Positions 33,741 through 41,960 of a DNA stretch of 64,000 nucleotides are shown piece after piece (the stretch's first letter is position 1; every line of letters begins with the position of its first letter). The notes beneath the pieces are model-generated. The model was not told the DNA's origin, did not search any database, and saw only the letters and a program-made list of their open reading frames with translations. Where the stretch lies: positions 558,001-622,000 of the forward strand of contig NZ_JBHRSH010000001.1 in the NCBI RefSeq assembly GCF_042643165.1, in the 5' to 3' direction. The translations under genes were made by a program, and so were the position numbers. Source of the stretch: Hyphococcus aureus. GTDB lineage: Bacteria; Pseudomonadota; Alphaproteobacteria; Caulobacterales; Parvularculaceae.

Positions 33741-33938
33741 ATGCGGCGCGCGAAAAACGTACCTCCTCATAAGAATTCTTCGAAATCAAGAAAGACATCC
33801 CGCAACGCGACCTTGGACAAGGCATTCCGGATTGTGAATAAAATTCCGCCAGACCTGCGGATCCTTGAGGTAGAGTTGAGTATTATCGAAGCCTACCTCA
33901 ACGAGGTCTTAGTATGTATTACAAAGGTGCAGGATTGA
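33741..33938 (+). CDS. Small basic hypothetical protein upstream of Shedu
   Basis: About 65 residues from ATG 33741, with AGGAGAT 10 bases before it. The N-terminal third is very basic (Lys, Arg, Ser-rich); the rest is a predicted amphipathic helix (LDKAFRIVNKIPPDLRILEVELSIIEAYLNEVLV). No known domain. It precedes the Shedu gene by about 140 bp on the same strand. It may be a real accessory gene or a chance ORF. Confidence 0.4.
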   Translation: MRRAKNVPPHKNSSKSRKTSRNATLDKAFRIVNKIPPDLRILEVELSIIEAYLNEVLVCITKVQD

Positions 33939-34079
33939 AGACAGCGTTATGGAACTTCGCAACCCTAGCGTAAAAGTAGAATATTGATGACATCACTTTG
34001 ATTGCGCCGCCGACCAAAGCAGCGTCGGATGGGACGTAACGCTGTTTGGTTTTTAGATTGGGGATGACTGGAACGGGCG

Positions 34080-35333
34080 ATGATTGAATTCGACATACAA
34101 CAAACCGATGTCGCCCTCGACTATACGCCCGAAAACGACGCGTGGTGGGTTTTGCGGGAGCTGAAAACACATCATCAGGTGAGGATAAGCCGCGCCTTCA
34201 CCTTTAGAGACAGCGATCTCATTTCCAGGCCGAAGGAAGACGAATTCGGTGACTTGGAAGGCGGTGTATTCCGGTTTCGCTTCGCCAAACGAAAAGAAGG
34301 ATATTTCCGTATCGCAGGACGCATTCTGGATATGGAAGCTGACGTTCTGATCGCCGACAAAGGAATACCCCTCGAACGCAAGCTTTTCGTTGCCGAGCGC
34401 AATATCGGCATCTTCAAACGCATCGCGAAGGTAAAACGAAATGGAGGCGATATCATCGTTGGCGGCGACCGCGACGGCGCGATCCCGCTGGACGCCTTCC
34501 GGGAATTGCTCGGCCGGTTTCCTAATACTGGCGAACTCAATCGTTATGCAGCCGCGCGCGTAGAAGCGATCGTCGGCGAATTCTTCGATGGGATGAGTGA
34601 TGCGCGGGAGAAGTATGAAGCCTATCTCAGCAAGCGAAAATCGTCGGTCAGCAAGAAACCGCTCCGGCAGGAATCGCTCTTGCAGGCGGAAATCGACAAA
34701 TATGTCTATCTACGTGATACAATTTCGGCCTGGCTAAAGAAGGCGGAAGCCTATTCCGAACGGGATTGGCAAGAGATGATTACGAAAGTGATCCTGTTGC
34801 TGCTTCCCAAATATGTCGCTGTGCTGCAGAACGTTCAGATATCGGATTTTTATTCATCGCCTGACAAAATAAAAAAGCGGTTTATCGATCTTTGCCTGGT
34901 CGACGCCGGCGGCAATATCGATGTCATCGAGATAAAGAAACCATTCGACAATTCCGTGTTAGCGAAAACACGCTATCGCGACAATAATTTGCCGACCCGG
35001 GAATTATCCGGCAGCATCATGCAGGCGGAGAAATACCTGTTCCATTTGTCGAAATGGGGCGTCGAGGGCGAGCGTCATCTGACCAAAAGGCAAGCAAAAA
35101 AATTGCCAAAAGGATTGCAGCTTCGCATCACTAATCCGAAAGCGATCATTATTCTGGGGCGGGACCGCTCCACAAAGCACAGCGAGGCCTTGACGCCGGA
35201 TCAAATGTTCGATCTGGAAGTCATCAAGCGCAAATACGCCAATATGATGGACATCCTCACTTACGATGATCTCTTGCGCCGCCTGAACAATACGATAGCT
35301 TCGCTCACCGACAGAAAGGCGGAAATAGGATAG
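34080..35333 (+). CDS. sduA: Shedu anti-phage protein SduA (DUF4263 nuclease)
   Basis: 417 residues. The C-terminal domain (about 225-400) carries the PD-(D/E)XK core: DWQEMITKVILLLLPKYVAVL, IDLCLVDAGGNIDVIEIKKP (Asp, Glu-x-Lys) and LSGSIMQAEKYLFHLSKWG, then RKYANMMDILTYDDLLRRL. The N-terminal 200 residues are the variable sensing region of Shedu proteins. Shedu is a single-gene nuclease defence system. It converges on a four-gene operon with a 6-bp gap. Confidence 0.9.
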   Translation: MIEFDIQQTDVALDYTPENDAWWVLRELKTHHQVRISRAFTFRDSDLISRPKEDEFGDLEGGVFRFRFAKRKEGYFRIAGRILDMEADVLIADKGIPLERKLFVAERNIGIFKRIAKVKRNGGDIIVGGDRDGAIPLDAFRELLGRFPNTGELNRYAAARVEAIVGEFFDGMSDAREKYEAYLSKRKSSVSKKPLRQESLLQAEIDKYVYLRDTISAWLKKAEAYSERDWQEMITKVILLLLPKYVAVLQNVQISDFYSSPDKIKKRFIDLCLVDAGGNIDVIEIKKPFDNSVLAKTRYRDNNLPTRELSGSIMQAEKYLFHLSKWGVEGERHLTKRQAKKLPKGLQLRITNPKAIIILGRDRSTKHSEALTPDQMFDLEVIKRKYANMMDILTYDDLLRRLNNTIASLTDRKAEIG

Positions 35334-35339
35334 GCCTTC

Positions 35340-35879
35340 TTAATCGCTGTCTCCAACGCCGATATCATTCCAGTTTTCCGTGAGATAAGTCGCAATCCCT
35401 TTCCCCGGCGCATAAAATTCATAAAGCCTTTCAAAATCCCGCCTTGCCGCGTCAAAAGATTCATCGCTGATGACGCGCCGCACTTTCGCGAGAAAAAGGA
35501 GCGCAAGGCTCGGCGCCCGAGATAGACCCTGGTTGCAATGAAAGAGCACGGCCCTTCCTGTATTCCAATTTTCCATTGCGAACCGCATGGCTTCAGTAAA
35601 CAGCGCGGGCTTGAACATCGGAACCGGCGGATCGATCATATTGAGATAAAGATTGTTCCCGGATTGAAGGACAAGATAACTCGGGTGGGAACTGTCGAGA
35701 TTCCCCTTGTATCCGACGGCGCCTTGGTGACAGGGCGATTTGCAGGCGTGAACGATGCCCCAATTATCGCGATGTTGCGCTAGTAATTCTCGGCCATGAG
35801 GCTCGAAGCCCCCACCCGCTCCTGAAGTTGGGCATGCGTTGTCGCCTGCCACATAAATGCGTTCATATACTTCGATCAT
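35340..35879 (-). CDS. Dual-specificity/tyrosine-phosphatase-like protein
   Basis: 179 residues. The CX5R signature is VLFHCNQGLSRAPSLAL (Cys115, Arg121, preceded by His114). Asp83 in NMIDPP stands where the general acid is expected. The N-terminal half contains several Cys and His residues (HACKSPCHQG). It lies 29 bp after the gene at 35909-36523 and is the last gene of a four-gene operon inside the defence island. Substrate unknown: phosphoprotein, RNA or nucleotide are all possible. Confidence 0.72.
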   Translation of the reverse strand: MIEVYERIYVAGDNACPTSGAGGGFEPHGRELLAQHRDNWGIVHACKSPCHQGAVGYKGNLDSSHPSYLVLQSGNNLYLNMIDPPVPMFKPALFTEAMRFAMENWNTGRAVLFHCNQGLSRAPSLALLFLAKVRRVISDESFDAARRDFERLYEFYAPGKGIATYLTENWNDIGVGDSD

Positions 35880-35908
35880 AGTCCGCTCGAAATCAAAGCC
35901 GTTTGGGC

Positions 35909-36523
35909 CTAATAGTCTTTGGCGACCTTTCGCGCCTCTCGCCTTAGCGTGTCCGCGAGGTCAAGTTCTAGACCAAATTCAAGGGCCGCTTTGAAAACTT
36001 CATCCGTTTCAGACTTTATCAGATCAAATCGTTTTACGAGTGGGCGAATGAAGTGCCGCAATGTTTCATAATCACCGGACGTAATGTCTCCGAGCTCCTC
36101 GATTTTGGCGTGAAACGCAGCAAGAAAGGTCGGCGGCAGATTGGGACCAAATATGAAATATCGGAGCCATTTTAGAAAATGCGGGTGCTCCAGCACGTCT
36201 CTCCTTGACGAGTTTTTACGGCGAAAAATCGTCAGCGGAGAGGGGCCGCGGCCGATGGCGCACTCATCATCAGCGAAAACTGCGTATCGAATTTCCGGAA
36301 TGGCGCCCCGCGCCAGAAGCATCTCGGCCAAGTCCGCCACTTTTGCGCCGTTCTGACGAGCAGGCTCCCCGTGTTTGACCGCCCGCGGGTCCAGTTTGAC
36401 CTCCGCCAACACCGCGCCTTCTTCTTCAGTGAGACCGATCTTCAGATTGAGCTGGTTTGTCATATTCAAAGCCATGAGGCGATTCTGGGAAACTAACCTC
36501 GTCATTTCCCCAATCTCGTTCAC
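35909..36523 (-). CDS. Unknown protein in four-gene operon
   Basis: About 204 residues from a GTG at 36523, which overlaps the upstream stop by 4 bp (GTGA); an open frame extends to 36598 but the overlap favours the GTG. Mostly helical and charged, with no membrane segment and no recognised motif. Seen: GLTEEEGAVLAEVKLDPRAV and a C-terminal helix DLADTLRREARKVAKDY. Tight coupling indicates it works with the transglutaminase-like protein. Confidence 0.65.
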   Translation of the reverse strand: MNEIGEMTRLVSQNRLMALNMTNQLNLKIGLTEEEGAVLAEVKLDPRAVKHGEPARQNGAKVADLAEMLLARGAIPEIRYAVFADDECAIGRGPSPLTIFRRKNSSRRDVLEHPHFLKWLRYFIFGPNLPPTFLAAFHAKIEELGDITSGDYETLRHFIRPLVKRFDLIKSETDEVFKAALEFGLELDLADTLRREARKVAKDY

Positions 36524-37272
36524 GTTAACAGGCGGCTCTTGGGGGCTTTGCCGGCATTTAGGGCCCGTTCGATCTCCGTTTGCCGATCTCTCATCCAAGC
36601 CGGAAGGTGGTCTGGAAGATCCAGGATTTTAAGCGCGCCCGTCGGCCAAGGCCTGTTTTCTTCGGTCCACCGGTTTAGTTGATCGAGACACGTCAGCAGC
36701 TTAGAGAAGCCCACATCATTTGTACTGGCGCATGCGAGCGTCTTATCGAAGCGCTCCTCAACTGCCTTCACAAAAGTCTCGTATTTTTCTTGTTCAACAG
36801 GGTCATCGAATTCGACGCGATCGATTGCATGATCAATTAGGTAGGAAAAAAGGGGCGGGCAACCAGTTCGCTGGTCCCACCAGATAGCGGGAACCGGCAC
36901 TTCAGAAATCCGCGTACGCGGATGGCGATAGAGTTGTGAGATCGAAAGATCGACAATTTCGTGAAACTCAGTCTGCAACCAGACATGATATTCGTCGCCG
37001 AAAAATCCGGTCCAGCCTTTAAGTTCACCATCGAGGCCCACTTTGGCGAAGCATGTCGCACCGACGATTAGCGTTGATTCTATCTCGAGCCTGTCAAGAA
37101 GGCTCTTCACAGCGCCTGCAGTTTGTTGACACTTCATTGCGTAGTCGTCCTTGTAGAACGCCCGCGCCGCTTCATCCACTATCTGAAACACGAGATGCCG
37201 GAGAAAAAGAGACGTGCCTCCTTCTCTGTGAGTTTTCTCAATGTCATTTTGAATGGCCTCAGTCATCGCCAT
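36520..37272 (-). CDS. Transglutaminase-like cysteine protease-fold protein
   Basis: 250 residues. A Cys-His-Asp arrangement typical of transglutaminase-like folds is visible: Cys48 in KCQQTAGAVKSLLDRL, His96 in EYHVWLQTE and Asp108 in IVDLS. The remainder is helical and unassigned. It lies 14 bp downstream of the PIN-membrane gene. Predicted role: protease, hydrolase or crosslinker acting with its operon partners. The family call comes from motif pattern only. Confidence 0.6.
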   Translation of the reverse strand: MAMTEAIQNDIEKTHREGGTSLFLRHLVFQIVDEAARAFYKDDYAMKCQQTAGAVKSLLDRLEIESTLIVGATCFAKVGLDGELKGWTGFFGDEYHVWLQTEFHEIVDLSISQLYRHPRTRISEVPVPAIWWDQRTGCPPLFSYLIDHAIDRVEFDDPVEQEKYETFVKAVEERFDKTLACASTNDVGFSKLLTCLDQLNRWTEENRPWPTGALKILDLPDHLPAWMRDRQTEIERALNAGKAPKSRLLT

Positions 37273-37286
37273 ACGCGTTTCAATCC

Positions 37287-38150
37287 CTATCCGTCCCGCC
37301 GATTTTCAAGGGCAAGTCGCAAGTTTTCGGCACTCGCTTTGAGCGCTTGATCCTTCTCGATTTGTTCGGCGGCGAATGCCGATAAGGGCGCCAGAATTTC
37401 AAGCAGTTTCCGGGTTTGGGCGACGATCCCTTGACGGGTGGGCGAATGGACCGCAGCGAAAGCAATTGCGGCAAAAATCAATAGCTTGACCGTATCCGGT
37501 GCTGCGGACCAACTGCGTGCGAGCAACGCGACGCCTTCGACCAGGCCAGCAATCGAGATCGCACCGGCGCCTGCCACGCCAATACGGATGCTGAGGATAT
37601 CCTGCATGGCGCTGGCGTACTGTTTCGCCGGCGTCAGGGCTTGACCACTCAACTTACGCAAGCCGATGACATCAAAGTCCTTATCCTCTGTTAAGACGCC
37701 GATAGCGTTTACAGCCACCATAAGATCGTAATATGGCGCATCTTTTGGATCGCGGATTGTCGGGTGGTTTTCGACGGGAGAACAAAACCGTTCGTCCATG
37801 ATCAGGCTGGATCGATAACACTCCCATTGTTCTCTGAGAGCTTTCGCCGGCGCATGCTTTCTAGCAAATCGATCGAGTGCGTCAGATTCAATTTCTTGAA
37901 CGCCGAAGGCGGGAAAATGCGCCTCAATTACACCAGCGGCTATGAGACTCTCGGTGAGCGTCTGATCTCCCCAGGCGCGATATCGCGCCAAGAGATCGCG
38001 AAAGACTTTATTGGCGTCGATGACAAACGAAAAAGTATGAAGACCGCCTACTGCGTTCGCCAAATCAGGATGCGCTTTAAGCACGCGATGGAGTTGCGCC
38101 AGCGTTTCCGGCTCAAACCTTACGGCGTCCATTTCTTCAAACTCAAACAT
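37287..38150 (-). CDS. PIN-domain nuclease with C-terminal membrane helices
   Basis: About 287 residues from ATG 38150 (GGCGAG before it). PIN features: FSFVIDANKVF (first Asp), TESLIAAGVIEAHFPAFGVQEIE (acidic cluster), DAPYYDLMVAVNAIGVLTEDKDF (late Asp residues). Two hydrophobic segments follow (IRIGVAGAGAISIAGLVEGVALLA and VKLLIFAAIAFAAVHS), then a coiled region. A membrane-anchored RNase is the likely function. First gene of the four-gene operon. Confidence 0.72.
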   Translation of the reverse strand: MFEFEEMDAVRFEPETLAQLHRVLKAHPDLANAVGGLHTFSFVIDANKVFRDLLARYRAWGDQTLTESLIAAGVIEAHFPAFGVQEIESDALDRFARKHAPAKALREQWECYRSSLIMDERFCSPVENHPTIRDPKDAPYYDLMVAVNAIGVLTEDKDFDVIGLRKLSGQALTPAKQYASAMQDILSIRIGVAGAGAISIAGLVEGVALLARSWSAAPDTVKLLIFAAIAFAAVHSPTRQGIVAQTRKLLEILAPLSAFAAEQIEKDQALKASAENLRLALENRRDG

Positions 38151-38374
38151 GAATACTCGCCGGTCTGCGCAGAACCTCATTTAACCCGCTCGCGAATCGC
38201 CTTGACATAGTCGCCAAATCCTAGGAATCAATCAGACATGGCTTGAAGCACCAAACCTGTCGCCAAGTTAAACGGCTTCATTCTGCTTTTCTATCCAACA
38301 CCTTAGCCAGCTTTGTTTTGCATTGCTGCGGCTTAAATGGCGACCGGCAGCTTACGCAAATAAGGAGCAAGGCT

Positions 38375-39091
38375 ATGAAGGTGCGTCTCCGTAACTCCGA
38401 TCTCCCGAACTATAAGCGCTATTTGCGCGCTGCTTTTCCCGGTCTGAAAGCTTCTGTGCGCATGGAGGCGATGGCGCGAGGACTTGGTTTCAAATCCTAT
38501 TCGACGCTACTAAGCGCAGTCAGTTCATCCAGGCAAACATGCGCGTTGAGCGAAGATGACTTCATCGCCTACTCGGAACTTCATGGATATGTGGCGGATC
38601 GCAGGCAATTTTCACGCGCAACAGTGCGCGTCATGCTTAAATCCGTGCTCGACTTAAATGATCGGCTGACGACGCACGGTTACCATCTACCGGACAGGTA
38701 TGGTGGCGCCGGTCCAAAATACACAAGTGAATTTTCACGCGCACGCGCCGAATTTTATGACGACGCATTCTGCGATCAATTCGAACTGGCGCTCTTATTT
38801 TTGCAGCACGCCGAACGGCGTAAGACGCTCAATCGGAATTTTACAACATATAACCTGAAACATACGGCGGAGAATGTTTCTCGCAAGCATTTGTTGCGGA
38901 CTGAACTTGGCGATTATGTATGCAACGGCGTTTTCATTGCAGCCGCAATCTATGAGGAATTTGATATTCGTCCGACTTCATGGGATTCGATGAGCGGTTA
39001 TCTCAATATTTCGTCAAAAAGCCGTGCGGCGTTCAGGGATGGCCCTACTGCTCGAAATATATTGATGCATGAAGATCAACACGCCGCATGA
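38375..39091 (+). CDS. Hypothetical protein upstream of Gabija
   Basis: About 238 residues from ATG 38375, with a strong AAGGAG. N-terminal pattern NYKRYLRAAFPGLKASVRMEAMARGLGFKSYSTLL looks like a small helical DNA- or protein-binding module seen in uncharacterised alphaproteobacterial proteins. No catalytic motif was recognised. It lies 175 bp upstream of gajA on the same strand and could be part of that transcript. Confidence 0.65.
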   Translation: MKVRLRNSDLPNYKRYLRAAFPGLKASVRMEAMARGLGFKSYSTLLSAVSSSRQTCALSEDDFIAYSELHGYVADRRQFSRATVRVMLKSVLDLNDRLTTHGYHLPDRYGGAGPKYTSEFSRARAEFYDDAFCDQFELALLFLQHAERRKTLNRNFTTYNLKHTAENVSRKHLLRTELGDYVCNGVFIAAAIYEEFDIRPTSWDSMSGYLNISSKSRAAFRDGPTARNILMHEDQHAA

Positions 39092-39266
39092 TCCGCGGTC
39101 GTGAGGATGACCATTCCCGAGGCAAGCGATCCTGCCGTTTCGCCGTGTCGGCGCACGCAGTATGGGCCTCCTGACGCTGGTTTTTGCCCGATTTTTGGGT
39201 TTACTTGAGGACTGGTCTCGCTGCACCTTTAATAGCGCCCATACCCAAGAGAAAACGGAGTTCGAG

Positions 39267-40865
39267 ATGGCGATAGAGCGTGTAATCATCAAGAATTACC
39301 GGGCCCTCAGAAACACCGATGTTAGGTTTAAACCTGGAACAAACATCATCGTCGGCGACAATGAGTCAGGTAAATCCACAATATTGGAGGCGATGAATCT
39401 CGCACTGCGGTGTCAGTTAAATAGGAGGCCCGCCGCATATGAACTTCACCCTTTTCTATTTAACCGCCCTGCGGTCGCAGAATTTATCGCTTCCCATAAG
39501 GCTGGAGCGCCGACGCCTCCCCCGATGATCGAAATCGAGCTTTATTTTGCGGCCTCCCCTAACGTGGCCGACTTCAGGGGCGTGAACAATTCACAGCAGG
39601 ACGACCAGGCACACGGTCTCGCGCTGCAAATCAAACTGGATGAGGAGAATTTCGCCGAGGAATACGCCTCCTATGTCGAAGACGCTGACGCGCTTAATGA
39701 CATCCCGGTCGAGTATTACAAAATCGAATGGCGAAGTTTCGCCTGGGGGCCGACGCTAACGCCGCAAGCTGTGCCGATGAAGTCCACGCTAATTGATCCC
39801 AGCGCGATCTCAAACACCTATGCGGCGAACAAGTATGTCGTAGAAACTCTCAGAAACTACTTGAGCAAGCCGGAACAGGTGCATCTCGCCCTGTCATATC
39901 GCTCGATGCGCGATGAATTTCAAAGCGATGATCGAATTCAGGCAATTAACGAAAGTCTTGCAGCTCAAACCGGCGTTGTGACCGACAAAACCCTATCTGT
40001 CGCAATGGATACGACGACTAGAGCGAGTTGGGAAACGGGAGTTCTCCCCCATCTTGACGATATTCCGCTAACGCTTGTGGGCAAAGGGGAGCAGAACTCG
40101 ATCAAGATCAAGCTCGCAATGGCCGCCGCAGGCGGATGCGACATATTCCTAATGGAAGAACCCGAAAACCATCTCTCTCACGGAAATCTAGGACGGCTTG
40201 TTAAACACCTTTCGGACTCTTGCGAAGGAAAGCAGCTCATTGTGAGCACGCATAGCAGCTTCGTTCTAAACAAACTGGGCGTCGATAATGTCATTATGTT
40301 CGACGGCGCCACCGGCGTGACGCTTGACGATTTACCGGCTGATACGAAATCATATTTCAAACGCCTCCCGGGGCATGACACTTTGAGAATGATGCTCGCG
40401 GTTCGGACAATACTGGTAGAAGGCCCCTCGGATGAACTCGTCGTACAAAAGGGTTTTCAACAAAAACACGGCGTGCTTCCGCTTCAAGCCGGAGTAGAAG
40501 TCATTTCGGTTGGAACTTCCTTTAAGAGATTTCTGGATATCGCCTTACGCCTCAATCTCGACGTTTGCGTTGTGCGGGACAATGACGGAGACGCTGCTGG
40601 GAAAACTGCTCTTTTCGAGGACTATGTCGGAAACGACAACATTGTAGTCTGCATTGACGGTGATAATGACGCGCGAACGCTGGAACCTCAGCTAATCAAA
40701 GCAAATGGGCTGCAAAAGCTGAATACAATGTTGGGCGAAGAATTTCCGGACGCTGGTGCGTTGGAGGAGCACATGACAGCAAATAAGACGGATGTCGCCC
40801 TCAAACTGTTTGAACACGCCGACCCGCTTGAAATCCCGGAATACATTCAACATGCCATCAGATAA
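39267..40865 (+). CDS. gajA: Gabija protein GajA (OLD-family ATPase-TOPRIM nuclease)
   Basis: 532 residues from ATG 39267. ABC-type ATPase: Walker A VGDNESGKST, signature-like KGEQNSIKIKLAMA, Walker B CDIFLMEEPENHLSH, then STHSSFVLNKL. TOPRIM nuclease: ILVEGPSDELVVQKGF and VVRDNDGDAAGK. GajA is a sequence-specific nicking endonuclease controlled by nucleotides and works with GajB. The stop overlaps the gajB start by 11 bp. Confidence 0.92.
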   Translation: MAIERVIIKNYRALRNTDVRFKPGTNIIVGDNESGKSTILEAMNLALRCQLNRRPAAYELHPFLFNRPAVAEFIASHKAGAPTPPPMIEIELYFAASPNVADFRGVNNSQQDDQAHGLALQIKLDEENFAEEYASYVEDADALNDIPVEYYKIEWRSFAWGPTLTPQAVPMKSTLIDPSAISNTYAANKYVVETLRNYLSKPEQVHLALSYRSMRDEFQSDDRIQAINESLAAQTGVVTDKTLSVAMDTTTRASWETGVLPHLDDIPLTLVGKGEQNSIKIKLAMAAAGGCDIFLMEEPENHLSHGNLGRLVKHLSDSCEGKQLIVSTHSSFVLNKLGVDNVIMFDGATGVTLDDLPADTKSYFKRLPGHDTLRMMLAVRTILVEGPSDELVVQKGFQQKHGVLPLQAGVEVISVGTSFKRFLDIALRLNLDVCVVRDNDGDAAGKTALFEDYVGNDNIVVCIDGDNDARTLEPQLIKANGLQKLNTMLGEEFPDAGALEEHMTANKTDVALKLFEHADPLEIPEYIQHAIR

Positions 40866-41943
40866 CCGGGTCATCCTGGCGTCCGCAGGGTCCGGAAAGA
40901 CAACATCGATCGTTGATGAAGCATGCAAAGCGCAGGATTGCAGATCGGAACTCATTACTTACACGCTCAACGGGCGCGCCGAACTTTCCGATAAAGCCTA
41001 CTACCTGTTCAAATCGATTCCTCCCCATGTGCGAATAAGCACCTGGTACACGTTCGTTTTGCAGCATTTCGTGAGACCTTACCAAGCGCATCTTCATCCA
41101 AAACGCGTTTCGACGATAAATTTTCAAAGGGGACGAACCGCGTGGGGAGTGAAGAAGACCAATGTCGGGCAGTATTTCTTTTCAGGTGACAAACAGGACC
41201 GACTTCGACTCGACAAAGTTACAGATTTTGCCTGCGAGCTTGTCGACAAGACTAAGGGCCTACCGATTGATCGGTATCGGGCCATCATTGACCATCTTTA
41301 TATCGACGAAGCACAAGACTTGTCCGGCTATGATCTGGAACTTGTCGAGATGCTTCTGAAATCTGGGCTAAGAATAACGATGATTGGCGATTGTCGGCAG
41401 GCGACATATACGACCAATGACAGCCCGAAAAACAAGGCGTATGTCGGCGTCAATATTGTTAAAAAGTTTGAAGAATGGGAAAAAGCCGGCCTACTTCAGA
41501 TCGAACACCAAGCGCATTCACATCGCTGCGTTCAGGAAATTTGCGATTTCGCAGACAAGTTCCACCCGGATTTCAAGAATACGGAATCCCTCAACAAGAG
41601 TGTCACCGGCCATGACGGCGTTTTTGCGGTGAGGCAAAGCGACGTCGATGCTTATTGCGAGAGGTTTAGTCCCCAGCCGTTACAATACGACCGGCGGACC
41701 AAGAACGCGCCCGCAAATGCGATGAATTACGGCGCCGTCAAGGGCATGACATTTGAGCGGACTCTGATTTTTCCGCATGGCCCGTTGCTAAAATATCTTG
41801 CGACAGGCGACCTCAAAGACGCAGGCAAGGAACTTGCGAAACTCTATGTTGCCGTCACGCGCGCCAGACAGAGCGCGGCCTATGTTGTTCCCGACCGCCT
41901 TGCCCCTGCATTGCTTCCTGTCTTTGATGTCAATGGCAATTAG
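40855..41943 (+). CDS. gajB: Gabija protein GajB (UvrD-like helicase)
   Basis: 362 residues from ATG 40855. Helicase motifs: LASAGSGKTTSIVDEA (I), YIDEAQDLSGYDLELV (II), MIGDCRQATYT (III), AVKGMTFERTLIFP (V) and LYVAVTRARQSAAYVV (VI). It overlaps gajA. It is shorter than the roughly 490-residue GajB of Bacillus, with insertion domains reduced, but all core motifs are present. Confidence 0.92.
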   Translation, partial: PSDNRVILASAGSGKTTSIVDEACKAQDCRSELITYTLNGRAELSDKAYYLFKSIPPHVRISTWYTFVLQHFVRPYQAHLHPKRVSTINFQRGRTAWGVKKTNVGQYFFSGDKQDRLRLDKVTDFACELVDKTKGLPIDRYRAIIDHLYIDEAQDLSGYDLELVEMLLKSGLRITMIGDCRQATYTTNDSPKNKAYVGVNIVKKFEEWEKAGLLQIEHQAHSHRCVQEICDFADKFHPDFKNTESLNKSVTGHDGVFAVRQSDVDAYCERFSPQPLQYDRRTKNAPANAMNYGAVKGMTFERTLIFPHGPLLKYLATGDLKDAGKELAKLYVAVTRARQSAAYVVPDRLAPALLPVFDVNGN

Positions 41944-41960
41944 GCGAGGTCAACGGTTCA

